Shown: positions 1 through 8,520, counted from the stretch's first letter. The stretch: DNA of 64,000 nt from Rhodothalassium salexigens DSM 2132 (GCF_004341375.1 NZ_SLXO01000001.1:1-64000); one strand, 5' to 3'. Numbers and translations are program-made. Notes: a model not told the origin generated them from the letters alone.

Positions 1-540
1 CGATCTCCTCGGGCAGGCCGTGGAACTCGGCCAGCCGGTCGAGGAACCGCGCCATGCGGTCGCCGGAAATCGACACGTCGATGAGTTGGCCGGGGCTCTC
101 GCGGCTGAAGTCATCGACGATGTTGAGGACGCGGAACCGGCGCCCCCAGCACAGGCTGTCGCTGACGAAGTCCAGGGACCAGCGCTGGTTCCGCCGCTCT
201 GGTGCCGCCAGTGGCACACGCTCGCGCCCCGGTAATCGGCGGCGCTTCTTGGTTCGCACGGTCAAGCCTTCCTCCTTGTACAGGCGGTAGGTGCGTTTGG
301 CGTTGATGACGAGATCCTCCCGCCGCAGCAGGACGTGCAGGCGCAGATAGCCATAGCGCTTGTGCTGCCCGGCCAGTTCCCGCAGCCGATGGCGCAGGGC
401 GGTATCAGGCGGGCGGCGGGATGCGTATCGTGCCACGGCGCGGCTCAGACCCACGAGGCGACAGGCGCGGCGCTGGCTGAGGCCCTTCTCTGACATCAGC
501 CACACGCTCGCCGACCGTCGCTGCGCGGGCCTCAGAACTT
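1..540 (-). CDS. IS3-family transposase OrfB, partial at the window edge
   Basis: The minus strand stays open from the A6G frameshift site to base 1. It encodes the N-terminal helical region and the start of the rve/DDE integrase core of an IS3 OrfB. Visible landmarks are the HKRYGYLRLH segment and QRWSLDFVSD, which carries the first catalytic Asp, followed by a VDDFSRE segment. An internal ATG is at 496, but expression as an OrfAB fusion by -1 slippage is the usual mode in IS3. The remaining catalytic Asp and Glu are outside the window, so activity cannot be judged. Confidence 0.85.
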
Positions 541-801
541 TTTTGTCAGAAGTGCCTTCAGCGCCGAGTTGTCCAGGGTCAGGTCGGCGACCAGCGTCTT
601 CAGGCGCCGGTTCTCGTCCTCCATCGCCTTCAGCCGCTTGGCGTCGGAAACCTCCATGCCCCCGAACTTGGCTTTCCAGCGGTAGAACGTCTGCTCGCTG
701 ATGCCGTGCTTCCGGCAGACCGCGTTGGCAGGCATCTCCCCGGCCTCCGCCTCCTTCAGGATGGCGATGATCTGCTCTTCAGTGAACCTGGTGCGCTTCA
801 T
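532..801 (-). CDS. IS3-family transposase OrfA (helix-turn-helix protein)
   Basis: An 89-residue OrfA that binds the element's ends through an N-terminal helix-turn-helix (KRTRFTEEQI, then KHGISEQTFYRWKAKFGG). A leucine-rich coiled coil for dimerisation covers about residues 58-85. The last codons, LTKKF-stop, run over an AAAAAAG slippery heptamer, the standard IS3 signal for making the OrfAB fusion. Length and sequence are normal for the IS407/IS1222-type group and no damage is visible. Confidence 0.92.
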   Translation of the reverse strand: MKRTRFTEEQIIAILKEAEAGEMPANAVCRKHGISEQTFYRWKAKFGGMEVSDAKRLKAMEDENRRLKTLVADLTLDNSALKALLTKKF

Positions 802-837
802 GATGAGTTCCCCCTTTTCTGGGATGCTACGGGAAAC

Positions 838-1089
838 TCACCTTCCAGATGGAGCGGTTTTCGGGGAGAAGGTCAGTTCGGCCCAGCGCCGGAACCGGAC
901 ATAGACCGAGTTCCACTTGCCGTATCGCTCGTGCATGTCGCGCCAGGGACAGCCGATCCGCAGCACGTGAAGCATGCCATTGAGAAAGCGTCGGTTATCG
1001 TCAGCGGGACGCGCCCAGCGACCCCGCTCAGGCGGCAGCAGCGGCCCGATCAGTTCCCATTCCGCATCCGACAAATCCCCGCACCCCAT
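838..1089 (-). pseudogene. IS5-family transposase, N-terminal fragment
   Basis: About 75 residues match the N-terminal DUF4096-type domain of IS5/IS427 transposases (DLSDAEWELIGPLLPPE, then CPWRDMHERYGKW and VYVRFRRW). The frame then ends at a stop formed by the first bases of the IS3 element (TGAGTTT). The DDE catalytic domain is absent, so this fragment cannot transpose. Confidence 0.88.
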
Positions 1090-1160
1090 GACTGCTCATC
1101 AAAAAGCAGTCTTGAATCAGAACCAAGCCGGCTTGGGAATCCCTTTTGTCAACACGGCCT
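841..1160 (-). mobile_element. IS5-family remnant interrupted by the IS3 element
   Basis: The upstream end of an IS5-family (IS427-like) element. A candidate terminal repeat lies near 1141-1159 (minus strand GGCCGTGTTGACAAAAGGG), followed by a CTAG, a target motif used by this group. The rest is missing because the neighbouring IS3 begins inside the transposase gene. The IS5 copy itself cut into an MFS gene that starts on its right side. Confidence 0.75.
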
Positions 1161-1579
1161 AGGTCGGCGACCTGTTCGGCGGCCTGGTGACCTGCGTGCC
1201 CGCGCAGGGGCTGTTGCTGAACCTGGCGCCCGAGGGCGCCGTGCCGCGCATCGTTGTGGCCCTGTTCATCGCCGGGACCGCCAACGGACTCCTCAACGCG
1301 GCCCTTGGGCGGCAGGCCGGGGCGACCGTGCCGGCGGACTGGGTGGCCGTGGGCAGCGGCGCCAACAACACGGCCCGCTATCTCGGGTCGGCGATTGGGA
1401 TAACCCTGGGCGCGGTCCTGATCGCGCACGGCGACGACGTCGAAAGCGCGTCAGGCCTTGTCACGGGGTGGAACCAAGCCGTGCTGCTGACCACCGGGTT
1501 CTCGGTCCTCGGCGCGGCGGTCGTCGCTCTGGCGCGGGGCTCCCAAGACTTTGCACCGCATGAAAAGGATAGGGCATGA
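1161..1579 (+). pseudogene. MFS drug transporter (DHA2-like), C-terminal fragment
   Basis: An open frame enters directly from the IS5 end and encodes the last three or so transmembrane helices of a major facilitator protein of the EmrB/QacA-type 14-TM group. The segment NNTARYLGSAIGITLGAVL is typical of the late helices. The N-terminal two thirds have been removed by the IS5 insertion. The first internal ATG is at 1187. The stop overlaps the next start (ATGA at 1576), so the two were once co-transcribed. Confidence 0.8.
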
Positions 1580-2233
1580 AAATCGGAATCATCGGGTCCG
1601 GCTTGATGGGCGGCAAACTGGGTCTGTTGTTTGCCCAGGTGGGCCATGCCGTGATGTTCAGTTATGCCCGCAGCAACAGAAAGCTGGAGGATCTGGCACG
1701 CCGCGCCGGGAACGGTGCGGCCCCCGGGACGGTCGCGGACGCCGTGCGCGATGCGGACGCAATCCTGCTCGCGGTGCACTGGTCCCGCATAGACGATGTT
1801 CTGTTCCAGGCCGGTGACCTGACCGGCAAAACCATCGTCACCTGCTGCGTGCCGCTGCGCGCCTCGAACAGCGAATTGGTGGTCGGCCTGACGGACTCCG
1901 GCGCCGAGCAGATCGCGCGGAAGGCGCCGGGTGCCCGGGTCGCCGCCGCCTTCCAACCCCCCCCCCAGCGAGGTGTTTGCCGATGTGTTCGAGGGACGCG
2001 ACACGCCGCCCCGGCCAAGCTGCGTGGTATGCGGCGACGATCCGCACGCCAAGAGTGTCGCCGCCCGGCTGATCGCCGACGTTGGGTTCGACCCGGTGGA
2101 CGCCGGCCCGTTGCGGATCGCTCGCTACACGGAACCCTTCGCCATGCTGACGGCCCAACTGGCCTACGGAACCGACCAGGGACCGAACTGGGCCTACCGG
2201 TTCAGGCGAGTCGATCAGCTGTTTGGGACCTGA
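1576..2233 (+). pseudogene. F420-dependent NADP reductase-like protein, frameshifted
   Basis: A Rossmann-fold protein of the NADPH-dependent F420 reductase-like family. It has an N-terminal dinucleotide motif (GIIGSGLMGGKLG, residues 4-16), and the C-terminal half (SEVFADVFEG to the stop at 2233) is in another frame. The two frames meet at a run of ten C (about 1957-1966). This is either a real frameshift or a homopolymer sequencing error. Restoring the frame would give about 218 residues, a normal length for the family. It overlaps the MFS remnant by four bases. The cofactor could be NADPH alone; F420 use is not established. Confidence 0.75.
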
Positions 2234-2334
2234 CGGGGGGACGGGGGTCCCGGTCGAGTAGCTCAGCCATTTGGACCTGTCACGGATTTGTGCCGCTCCT
2301 TTGACCACGTATCGTGTCGCACAGGAGAACACAG

Positions 2335-2610
2335 ATGGCATCACGACCGACCAAGGAATTCCGCGCCGAAGCAGTACGTGTGGCGTTGACGAGCGGCTTG
2401 CCGCGTAAGCAGGTAGCGTCCGACTTCGGGATCGGTTTCTCAACGCTGAACCGCTGGATCCAGCAGGATCGGCGCAGCCCTGAGAAACCGACGATCCAAT
2501 CCGATCTCGAACGCGAGATCGCGGAGTTGCGGAAGGAGAACCGCATGCTCCGGGAGGAGAGGGATGTGCTAAAAAAGGCCACGGTGTTCTTCGCGGAGAG
2601 AAGCAAATGA
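2335..2610 (+). CDS. IS3-family transposase OrfA
   Basis: A 91-residue DNA-binding OrfA starting at the ATG at 2335 (MASRPTKEFRAEAV); an upstream in-frame ATG at 2314 lies closer to the repeat and is less likely. The helix-turn-helix covers residues 15-45 (KQVASDFGIGFSTLNRWI). A leucine-zipper-like coiled coil (REIAELRKENRMLREERDVL) follows. The 3' end overlaps orfB by four bases in the -1 direction and contains a CTAAAAAAGG stretch suited to frameshifting into OrfAB. Confidence 0.93.
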   Translation: MASRPTKEFRAEAVRVALTSGLPRKQVASDFGIGFSTLNRWIQQDRRSPEKPTIQSDLEREIAELRKENRMLREERDVLKKATVFFAERSK

Positions 2611-3464
2611 GGTTTGCCTTCGTCGAAGAACACCGGCCCGACATCCCGGTGAACCGGCTGTGTCAGATCATGGACGTCAGCCCGCGCGGCTATCGGGCCT
2701 GGCGAAACCGTCCCGTCGGCGCCAGCCAGCGCAAGGACCTGGTCGTACTGGCCCACATCCGGGATCAGTTCGAGCAGTCGCTTGGCAGTTATGGTCGCCC
2801 ACGCATGACCGAGGAATTGAAGGAGTTGGGACTGGCCGTGGGCCACCGCCGCGTTGGCCGTCTGATGAAGGAAAATGGCATAAAGTTCAGGCGGAACAAG
2901 AAGGTCAAGGCGACCACGGACAGCAACCACAGCTTCAACATCGCGCCGAACCTGCTGGATCGCGACGTCTCGGCCGATCGCCCGAACCAAAAGTGGGCGG
3001 GCGACATCAGCTATGTCTGGACCCAAGAGGGTTGGCTGTATTTGGCGGTCATTCTTGACCTGCATTCCCGGCGGGTGATCGGCTGGGCTGTCAGCAATCG
3101 GATGAAGCGTGACCTGGCGATCCGGGCGCTGAACATGGCCATGGCGTTGCGCCAACCACCGAAGGGCTGCATCCATCACACGGACCGCGGCAGCCAATAC
3201 TGCTCTCACGATTACCAGAAGATCCTGCGCGAGCACGGCTTCAAGGTGTCGATGAGCGGGACGGGAAATTGCTACGACAATGCGGCCGTCGAGACCTTCT
3301 TCAAGACGATCAAGGCCGAGTTGCTGTGGCAGCAGTCGTGGCCGACGCGCCGAGCGGCAGAGTTGGCGATCTTTGAATACATCAACGGCTTCTACAATCC
3401 GTGCCGCAGACACTCAGCCCTGGGCTGGAAAAGCCCCTTGGTCTTCGAGGCTCAGGCCGCGTAA
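2607..3464 (+). CDS. IS3-family transposase OrfB (DDE integrase core)
   Basis: A 285-residue rve-type transposase. The N-terminal part has the HTH_21-like GSYGRPRMTEELKE region. The catalytic core shows the first Asp in WAGDISYVWT, the second in HHTDRGSQY, and the Glu in AAVETFFKTIKAEL, with a C-terminal NGFYNPCRRHSALG segment. All DDE residues are present, so the element may still be active, expressed as an OrfAB fusion. It is by far the best preserved transposase in the left 6 kb. Confidence 0.95.
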   Translation: MRFAFVEEHRPDIPVNRLCQIMDVSPRGYRAWRNRPVGASQRKDLVVLAHIRDQFEQSLGSYGRPRMTEELKELGLAVGHRRVGRLMKENGIKFRRNKKVKATTDSNHSFNIAPNLLDRDVSADRPNQKWAGDISYVWTQEGWLYLAVILDLHSRRVIGWAVSNRMKRDLAIRALNMAMALRQPPKGCIHHTDRGSQYCSHDYQKILREHGFKVSMSGTGNCYDNAAVETFFKTIKAELLWQQSWPTRRAAELAIFEYINGFYNPCRRHSALGWKSPLVFEAQAA

Positions 3465-3504
3465 ATGAGAACCCGGAGCGGCACCACAGCGTGACAGGTC
3501 CAGG

Positions 3505-3639
3505 GCGTTTCGGCAGAAATTGCAGGCGTCAGGAAAACCGGTGAAAGCCGCTTTGACCGCAACGGCGAGGAAGCTGCTCTGCGTGCTCAACAGCATGGTT
3601 GCGGACGGGACCTACTTCCGAGAGATTCAGCCAACCTGA
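3505..3639 (+). pseudogene. IS110-family transposase, C-terminal tail
   Basis: About 45 codons (FRQKLQASGKPVKAALTATA and onward, ending REIQPT-stop) match the extreme C-terminus of IS110 transposases. The frame begins exactly at the right end of the IS51-like element, so that insertion or a later deletion removed everything upstream. It differs in sequence from the IS110 copy at 5210-6152, so it is a separate element. Confidence 0.75.
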
Positions 3640-3874
3640 ATACAGTTGCCGGCAAACCCGGCGCGGTTCACGCCTCCGTGCACTGGTCCTTTTTTCAGTT
3701 TGTGATTAGCGTGGGCTCGAAGACATTGATACGCGTTCCTCGCTCGGTGAGGGCGCCGCGCCTTTTTTCGGTCGATCCTGGGCGCGGCGAGCTTCCGATC
3801 GGCGGAGAAAACAGGCCATCGCGGGCATCAGCAGGACGTTGTCCGTGGTGATTGCCCGGTCAGAAAGGTGCCGC

Positions 3875-4108
3875 ATGCTTGATACGCTCCTCTTGTTGAT
3901 CGCCTGTGTGGGCGTTTGGCTGGTCATTCTCTGGAGCCTGCGAAACGACAATGCCATGAGCATCAGCGACCAGCGCGGTCTGTTTCGAATTCGGGCGGGT
4001 GGCACGGATAGTAAGTCGCAAAAGGGGCTGGCTGCGCCGAAACGGGGGCGATTTCCCAGTCAGCGACAGCCACGGGGCCGGCAGGGCAAAGCACTGCGTC
4101 GGTGCTGA
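3875..4108 (+). CDS. Small protein with one N-terminal membrane helix
   Basis: A 77-residue open frame starting at an ATG preceded by AGAAAGG. The first 20 residues are strongly hydrophobic (LDTLLLLIACVGVWLVILWS) and form a single membrane helix, followed by a basic, polar tail. It resembles short inner-membrane proteins sometimes seen in alphaproteobacteria, but no family can be named. It lies among IS remnants and its C-terminus may be altered by them. It could be a relic rather than a working gene. Confidence 0.4.
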   Translation: MLDTLLLLIACVGVWLVILWSLRNDNAMSISDQRGLFRIRAGGTDSKSQKGLAAPKRGRFPSQRQPRGRQGKALRRC

Positions 4109-4129
4109 CCTGAGACCCGAAAACTCCTT

Positions 4130-4735
4130 CAATCTGATCCTGGGGCCCGGCTCAACGAGAGGGCCGGACCATGAAGCGATCGAAGGTCACCGAGGAACAG
4201 GTCATTGGCATCCTGCGGGAGCAGGAAGCGGGTGCGAAGACGGTGGAACTCTGCCGCAGGCACGGGATCAGCAAGGCCACGTTCTACGCCTGGAAGGCCA
4301 AGTTCGGCGGGGTTGAAGCGGCTGCTGGCGGAGCCGCTTCTGGACCAAGCTGCGCTGAAAGACCTCCTGTCGCGAAAGTGGTGATGCCCGCCGCCAGGCG
4401 TGAAGCCGTCGCGATCCCCGTGGAGCGCCACGAGATGAGTGAGCGGCGGGGTCGGAAGAAGGCGTCCGGCACGTGGGCGCCGGCTGCTAACGGTGGCTGC
4501 GCCGAACGCGCGCTGCTCGGTCGATTCCGTCCACGACCGGTTCGCCAAAGGCAAGCGATTCCGGATCGTCAATGTGATCGACGATGTCACGAAGGCGTGC
4601 CTGGCCGCCGTGCGCCGTGGTCGACACCTCAATCTCGGGCTGCCGTGTCGCACGGGAACTGACGGCGCTCACCGCCCGGTGCGGGAAGCCTGCCCTGATC
4701 GTCAGTGACCAATGGGACCGAGCCACCTCGAATGC
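4130..4735 (+). pseudogene. Degenerate IS3-family element
   Basis: OrfA begins at 4171 (KRSKVTEEQVIGILREQEAG, then CRRHGISKATFYAWKAKFGG) but breaks off near 4315. A short piece of OrfB N-terminus follows. After a further deletion the first catalytic segment appears in another frame (SVDSVHDRFAKGKRFRIVNV, about 4515-4575) and fades out near a corrupted VSDNG-like segment at 4695-4715. Internal deletions and frame changes make it inactive. It is related to, but distinct from, the IS3 element at the left edge. Confidence 0.82.
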
Positions 4736-4737
4736 GA

Positions 4738-4985
4738 TCAGGCGATAGCTTGATATGGAGCGGATTCGACTTGTTCCGGGTCGATTCTGGACGCCTCAAG
4801 GTCGTGCTGCCATTCATCGGCGGTGAAAGCGGACAGGCAGTCGGTAACGACGGACCAGAGTTCGTCAACTGTTTTGGCTGCGGCCTTTCTGAGGCGCGCC
4901 TTGAGCTTGGAGGAGGCCATCTCGATCGGGTTGATGAGGTCTGGCGAGGATGGCAGCAGGAACAGGCGCGTTGCTCTGACTGAAC
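4738..4985 (-). pseudogene. IS630-family transposase, C-terminal fragment
   Basis: The minus strand encodes the end of an IS630/Tc1-mariner-type transposase. A LFLLPSSPDLINPIE segment carries the final catalytic Glu, followed by MASSKLKARLRKAAAKTVDE and a C-terminal tail. Upstream sequence is missing, and the PDLNPIE motif carries an extra residue. Its stop codon sits against the degenerate IS3 and its broken end against the IS110 copy, so several IS events have stacked here. Confidence 0.78.
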
Positions 4986-5209
4986 CGCGCCGGGTTTGCC
5001 GGAGGCTAATTTTCGTTAGCTACGTGGCCATGGCTTTAGTTTCGAGAGCGGCATAGAAGTTGGCCACTCCCCGCGTACCGGCAGGGTCGGACCAGGAAAA
5101 TGCTGGCCGCACAGGGCCGAGCTAGAGTGGGGTCGCCCCGTCTTTTCCAACAGACCTGAACGGATACCTGGGCCGCACGGCCCGTATGGCAAGCACAGGA
5201 TTGGAAAAC
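4986..5209 (+). other. Non-coding left end of the IS110 element
   Basis: No reading frame is supported between the IS630 remnant and the IS110 start. In IS110 elements this left non-coding end encodes the bridge RNA that guides recombination. Short complementary blocks are visible (GGGCCGCACGGCCC near 5169-5182). No target or donor loop can be assigned by eye. Confidence 0.35.
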
Positions 5210-6152
5210 ATGATCGAGATTAGCATCGGGATCGACATCCCAAAAGACCATCTGGATGCCTATCGCAGCCACGATGGTGCGGAAAAGCGCTTCACCAATG
5301 ACCGTTCCGGTTGCCGGCGGCCGGCGGCCGGTGGCCTGGATCGGCGCCGAAGCAGAGCGCATCGTTTATGAGCCGACCGGACGCTATCACAGGCTCGTGG
5401 AAGACATCCTGAGCAAAGCGGGACTTCCGCTGGCAAAGGTAAACCCGCGGCAAGCCAAGCGTTTCACGGAAGCCATCGGCGTGCTCGCCAAGAGCGACCG
5501 CGTCGATGTCAGGGTTCTTGCCCGAATGGGAAGGGTGCTGGATCTGCCTTGCCACCAATCGGCCAGTGCCGAAATGGACGCGCTCAAGGAATTATGCGTC
5601 ATGCGCCGGGCCCTGCTGAAGGACAGGACTGCCGCCAAGAATCGCGAAAAGGGCGCCCGCCTTCCCTTGATCAAGCGACAGCTCGCCGCCCGTCTCCGCC
5701 ACATCGACCGTCAGGTCACGGCCATCGATGCGGCCATCCGCGAACGCATCAAGGCCGATGCCGCTCTCACGGAGCGGGTCGATATCCTGGTTTCCATCCC
5801 CGGCATATCCGAGATCACGGCCGCCGTCCTGTTGGTCGAAATGCCTGAGCTCGGAACCCTCGATGGAAAGCAGGTCGCCAGCCTCGCCGGCCTGGCGCCC
5901 GTCTCCCGCCAATCCGGCAAATGGCAGGGGAAAGCCTTCATTCGGGGCGGACGACGTGGCCCACGCGAAGCCCTCTATATGCCCGCTCTCGTCGCCATGC
6001 GCTTCAATCCGGACTTGAAGCGCATGTACGAGGCGCTGCGAGCACGCGGTAAACCGCCAAAGGTCGCCATCACCGCCGTCATGCGCAAGCGGGTGATCAT
6101 CGCCAATGCCTTGCTGCGGGATCACCGACCTTGGGCACCTCATCTGGCTTGA
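5210..6152 (+). pseudogene. IS110-family transposase with an N-terminal frameshift
   Basis: A DEDD/Ser-type IS110 transposase of normal length. The N-terminal RuvC-like domain begins in one frame (ISIGIDIPKDHLDAYRSHDG, first acidic residue) and continues in another from about 5320 (YEPTGRYH, then KSDRVDVRVLARMG). The C-terminal domain is intact (SIPGISEITAAVLLVEMPEL, then the SRQSGKWQGKAFIRGGR segment carrying the conserved Ser region). The shift falls in a GGCCGGCGGCCGG slippery repeat near 5310-5330. The gene ends 15 bp from the SDR gene. It is a pseudogene unless the frameshift is a sequencing error. Confidence 0.85.
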
Positions 6153-6166
6153 CCATCACGGATACT

Positions 6167-6943
6167 CTAGAACGGGTCGCCGATGGTCATGCCGCCGTCG
6201 ACCGTGATGGTCTGGCCGCTGATGTAGCGCGCCGCCGGCGAGGCCAGGAATACCGCCACGCCCGCGATGTCGTCGGGCTCGCCCATGCGGCCCAGCGGCG
6301 TCAGATGCTCCACATAAGACAGCGCTTTGGGGTTTTCCCACAGCGCGCGGGCGAAGTCGGTCTTGATCAGCCCGGGGGCGATGCAGTTGGCGCGGATACC
6401 CTTGGGCGACCATTCCACCGCCAGGTTGCGCGCGATCTGGAAATCCGCCGCCTTGGAAATCGCATAGACGCCCAGCGACTTGGAGCCCGAATAGCCGGCG
6501 ATCGACGACACGATGATCACCGCGCCGTCGCCCGTCGCCGCCATGTCCGGCAGGCACAGATGGGCCAGCTTGACGTTTTGCTTGACGTTGTTGTGCAAGA
6601 CCTTGTCGAACGCTGCGTCGTCCACGTCCGTCATCGGCCCATAGACCGGGTTCGCGGCTGCGTTGCAGACCAGAATATCCACCGGGCCGAACACGTCATG
6701 GGTCTGGGCCACCAACGCCTCAAGCGCCGCGTCTTCGGCGATGTTGCACGGGATCGCCGCCGCCTCGCCCCCCTGGGCGCGGATCGCGTCGGCGACGGCG
6801 GCGCATGCTTCGCCCTTGCGCGACGAGATCACCACCCGGGCGCCGGCCTCGGCCATGCGCTCGGCGACCGCCCGGCCGATGCCCCGGCTCGAGCCCGTGA
6901 TGATCGCCACCTTGTCCTTGAGCGAAAACAGATCCGCCGTCAT
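6167..6943 (-). CDS. Short-chain dehydrogenase/reductase (SDR)
   Basis: A 258-residue classical SDR, a soluble NAD(P)-dependent oxidoreductase. The cofactor motif TGSSRGIG is at residues 16-23, and the structural NAG-like motif is CNAAA near 93-97. The catalytic set is Ser at about 147, Tyr160 and Lys164 (YAISK). The C-terminal SGQTITVDGGM is standard. Arg/Lys after the glycine motif suggests NADPH. Overall it resembles the DHRS4-like or 3-oxoacyl-reductase-like group, but the substrate is not predictable. The start at 6943 was chosen because the longer frame adds a basic, non-conserved leader. It lies downstream of the DUF4170 gene in the same direction. Confidence 0.9.
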   Translation of the reverse strand: MTADLFSLKDKVAIITGSSRGIGRAVAERMAEAGARVVISSRKGEACAAVADAIRAQGGEAAAIPCNIAEDAALEALVAQTHDVFGPVDILVCNAAANPVYGPMTDVDDAAFDKVLHNNVKQNVKLAHLCLPDMAATGDGAVIIVSSIAGYSGSKSLGVYAISKAADFQIARNLAVEWSPKGIRANCIAPGLIKTDFARALWENPKALSYVEHLTPLGRMGEPDDIAGVAVFLASPAARYISGQTITVDGGMTIGDPF

Positions 6944-7099
6944 GGCCGCCCCTCCCCGAAAAGCCTGGTTTTGCGTTCGCCGCGGCCGGCGCCAATGTGC
7001 ACCGACCAGGCCGACCAACCATTGCGGGTTAGAGGCGCTCCATCAAGCCCGATTGTCGGGGCCGGAGGCCGACGCGTGGCGCTGCCGGGCGGGGCGGGA

Positions 7100-7345
7100 T
7101 CAGGATTGGCCGGATTGCGGCGCCTCGGGTTCCAGCAGACGGTGCAGGTGGACCACCACATATTTGGTCATGGCGTCGTCCACATGTTGCTGGCTTTTGG
7201 CGCGCCAAGCCTTCTCGGCTTCGGCATAATTGGGATAGAGCCCGACCAGGTCGACCTGATCGAGGTCTTCGAACTCCAGTCCCTGGGGATCGGTGACCCG
7301 TCCGCCGAACACCAGGTGCAAAAGGGTCGGTTTTTGATCGGCCAT
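7100..7345 (-). CDS. DUF4170 domain protein
   Basis: An 81-residue soluble protein matching DUF4170, a small family of unknown function found in alphaproteobacteria. Visible hallmarks are LHLVFGGRVTDP near the N-terminus, the acidic DLDQVDLVGLYPNY block, and the C-terminal VVHLHRLLEP. It lies about 150 bp upstream of the SDR gene and points the same way. No catalytic motif is apparent. Confidence 0.82.
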   Translation of the reverse strand: MADQKPTLLHLVFGGRVTDPQGLEFEDLDQVDLVGLYPNYAEAEKAWRAKSQQHVDDAMTKYVVVHLHRLLEPEAPQSGQS

Positions 7346-7508
7346 TACGGGGTCCTTCCAACCGGTCGTTGCTCTGCGCGGACCTATCACACCGCGCTCG
7401 CCGGCGGAAGAGGCTAGCCGGTCGGGCGCCCCGCTGCGCCGCTTGGTGTCGGCACCGGCTCGGCCGGGCGATGCAGGGCAGGGGCGCCGGGACCCAGCCG
7501 CCCGTCGG

Positions 7509-8501
7509 TCAGCCGTCGCCCCACAGGCCGGGCGCGGCCGGCGCCACCACCGAGCCGCTGTAGCGCAGGCCGGGGGCGCGGTCGCGGCTGAGCAGCCAGG
7601 CGCCGTCCAGGTCGACCCAGCGCGCCCGGTGGGCCAGCAATAGCGCCGGCGCGAGCGCCAACGAGGTGGCCACCATGCAGCCCAAAAACAGGTCGAGCCC
7701 GCGCGCCGCGGCGGCGTCGGCCAGCGTCAGCGCGCGGGTCAGACCGCCGGCCTTGTCCAGCTTCAGATTGACCGCGCCATAGCCCGGCGGCAGGGCGTCG
7801 AACGGGTCGTGGCCATGGAGGCTTTCATCGGCGCACAACGGCACCGGCGCGGCGATCCTGGCGTCGGCGCCGGCCGGCAGCGGCTGTTCCAGCAATTCCA
7901 GCCCCACCTCGGCGCACACCGGGCCCAGCCGCGCCAGATCGGCAGCCTGCCAGCCTTCGTTGACGTCGGCGACCAGACGCGCGCCGGGGGCGGCGGCGCG
8001 CACCGCCCGCAGCCGATCGGCATCGTCGGCCGGGCGGCCCAGTTTGAGCTTGACCAGTGGCGCGCCGTCGCGGGCCAGGGCACGCGCCGCTGCCGCCATG
8101 GCGTCCGGCGTGTCCAGCGACACCGTGCGCGCGGTCGCCACCGGTTGCGGCTCGGGCACACTGGCCAGAGACCAGACCGGCCGGCCGGTCCGGTGCGCTT
8201 CCAGGTCCCAAAGCGCCGCGTCGGCGGCGGCGCGTGCGGCGCCGGCGGGCATCAGGCTCATCAACGCATCGCGGCCGGCACCCTCGGCCAGGGCCGGTGT
8301 GACGGCGTCGAGGGCGGCCAGGACGCTGGCAGGGGTCTCGCCATAGCGCCCATAGGGCACCGCCTCGCCGCGGCCGCTATTGCCCGCGGCGTCGCGCAGC
8401 GTGACCACCACCGTTTCGGCCACCGCGCGGCGGCCGCGGGCGATGGTGAAGCTGCCGCGGATCGGCCAGCGTTCGACGGCGCGGTGGACCTTCAAGGCCA
8501 C
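7509..8501 (-). CDS. L-Ala-D/L-Glu-type dipeptide epimerase (enolase superfamily)
   Basis: A 330-residue member of the muconate-lactonizing/dipeptide-epimerase group. The KLKLG motif (Lys151, Lys153) is one acid/base half, and the KLDKAGG segment (Lys248/Lys250) supplies the other. Mg2+ ligands are Asp179 (ADVNEGW), Glu205 (LEQPLP) and Asp225 (CADES). The likely role is epimerising L-Ala-D-Glu released during murein recycling, so that ordinary peptidases can cut it. The start is a GTG at 8501. It stands just downstream of mlaC and reads the same way. Other dipeptide specificities are possible in this family. Confidence 0.88.
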   Translation of the reverse strand: MALKVHRAVERWPIRGSFTIARGRRAVAETVVVTLRDAAGNSGRGEAVPYGRYGETPASVLAALDAVTPALAEGAGRDALMSLMPAGAARAAADAALWDLEAHRTGRPVWSLASVPEPQPVATARTVSLDTPDAMAAAARALARDGAPLVKLKLGRPADDADRLRAVRAAAPGARLVADVNEGWQAADLARLGPVCAEVGLELLEQPLPAGADARIAAPVPLCADESLHGHDPFDALPPGYGAVNLKLDKAGGLTRALTLADAAAARGLDLFLGCMVATSLALAPALLLAHRARWVDLDGAWLLSRDRAPGLRYSGSVVAPAAPGLWGDG

Positions 8502-8520
8502 GGGGTCGGCCGATCGGCGC

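Larger units (their letters stand above)
1..840 (-). mobile_element. IS3-family insertion sequence, cut by the window edge
   Basis: An IS3 element (IS407/IS1222-like) read leftward. Its upstream end is near 840, where the minus strand begins TGAGTTTCCCG. OrfA and OrfB follow, with a slippery A6G run at their junction (about 538-544). The other end lies outside the window, so the second inverted repeat cannot be checked. The element sits directly against an interrupted IS5-type transposase, so it inserted into an older IS. Confidence 0.85.
2272..3502 (+). mobile_element. Complete IS3-family (IS51-like) insertion sequence
   Basis: The element is 1231 bp with near-matching terminal inverted repeats of about 28 bp. 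Both ends begin TGGACCTGTCACG and share TGCCGCTCC further in. It carries intact orfA and orfB in adjacent frames. The flanks (ATT on the left, GGG on the right) do not form a 3-bp duplication, so one flank has probably been rearranged since insertion. On its right it abuts the tail of an IS110 transposase gene. Confidence 0.92.

Noticed and set aside
1187-1579. A complete small transporter
   Set aside because: The frame continues upstream into the IS5 end and contains only the last helices of a 14-TM protein, so it is a truncated remnant.
2266-3508. A target-site duplication around the intact IS3 element
   Set aside because: The flanking triplets differ (ATT and GGG).
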